64,000 nucleotides of DNA from the NCBI GenBank assembly GCA_036877525.1, contig JAZGTH010000019.1, forward strand, positions 532,001-596,000, given 5' to 3'. The notes beneath the pieces were generated by a model. The model was not told the origin of the DNA, searched no databases, and saw only the letters and a list, made by a program, of their open reading frames with translations. Within the stretch, counting starts at the first letter, position 1; each line of letters opens with the position of its first letter. The position numbers and the translations under genes are program-made. Origin of the DNA: Chromobotia macracanthus. Taxonomy: Eukaryota; Chordata; Actinopteri; Cypriniformes; Botiidae. Below, in pieces: positions 63,640 through 64,000 of the stretch.

Positions 63640-64000
63640 TGATTTACTTTAAGGTAGAATGAGAAACAAGTGATGTTTAGGAGCCAAGTGCGAAAAAGCT
63701 CTGCCACCTTTAGTGGACTTTGCAATTCTGGGAATGACTAGAAGACCAGAGTTTTGAGAGCATAAGGCACACATTGGCTTGCAGTGTGAGAGAAGATCAG
63801 TTAAGTACAAAGGGGCTAACCTGTTTAAGGCTTTGTAGGTAAGCAGTGGAATTTTATAAATAATACGAAATTTAACAGGTAACCAGTGTAGAGAGAGTTA
63901 TATGGTCACATTTCTTGGACCTGGTAAGAACGCTGCTGCGTTTTGGACTAACTGTAGACTGTTTATTAAGGATGCTGGACACTCACCTACAAGTGCATTA
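63640..64000. repeat. Unclassified teleost interspersed repeat, running off the window
   Basis: AAAAGCTCTGCCACCTTTAG, then GGCTTTGTAGGTAAGCAGTG, AACCAGTGTAGAGAGAGTTA and GCTGCGTTTTGGACTAACTG is wording I know from a frequent fish repeat. I cannot name its class. It continues beyond the window end. Confidence 0.45.

Overview
The window is vertebrate, and very probably teleost, genomic DNA. It is AT-rich, has no operon-like gene packing, and carries one multi-exon nervous-system gene among large introns and fish-type repeats (Tc1/mariner elements, DIRS-type retrotransposons, solo LTRs, tRNA-derived SINEs, an L2/CR1-like LINE tail). Several short repeats resemble families common in cypriniform and other ostariophysan fishes, so that is my best guess at the group (inference, not proof).

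The only convincing host gene is a neuroligin of the NLGN4 type on the + strand. Three coding exons are present: 21967-22152, 23495-24284 and 31355-32243. Their splice phases fit together and they encode about 621 residues. These cover most of the esterase-like extracellular domain, the stalk, one membrane segment and a cytoplasmic tail ending in the PDZ ligand TTRV. The roughly 200 N-terminal residues (signal peptide, start of the esterase-like domain) were not found and probably lie upstream of the window. A long AT-rich 3' UTR with several AATAAA signals follows.

Layout: 1-21966 is upstream intron or flank with a (TA)n tract, a DIRS-like retrotransposon (about 5423-7454), two solo LTRs of one family (13125-13646 minus, 20924-21496 plus) and a decayed Tc1-like element (17107-18398). 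21967-32243 holds the neuroligin exons; the large 7-kb intron holds an antisense Tc1-like element (24381-25668), a (CA)n tract, a Tc1-like 3' end fragment and a MITE. 34757-36338 is an extraordinary run of almost pure C, then almost pure T, perhaps an assembly or sequencing artefact. 36339-64000 is gene-poor. It contains two further DIRS-like copies (about 47500-48690 and 55380-57310), a Tc1-like element with a nearly readable transposase (49499 to about 50790), a third solo LTR (58279-58857), SINE pieces and a LINE tail (about 61890-62300).

I found no CRISPR array, rRNA, intact tRNA or prokaryotic-style system. The most unusual items are the 1.6-kb homopolymer-like block, the three DIRS remnants lying in the same orientation with different parts surviving, and the pair of same-family solo LTRs with target-site duplications. 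I identified all repeats by reading; none was checked against a database.
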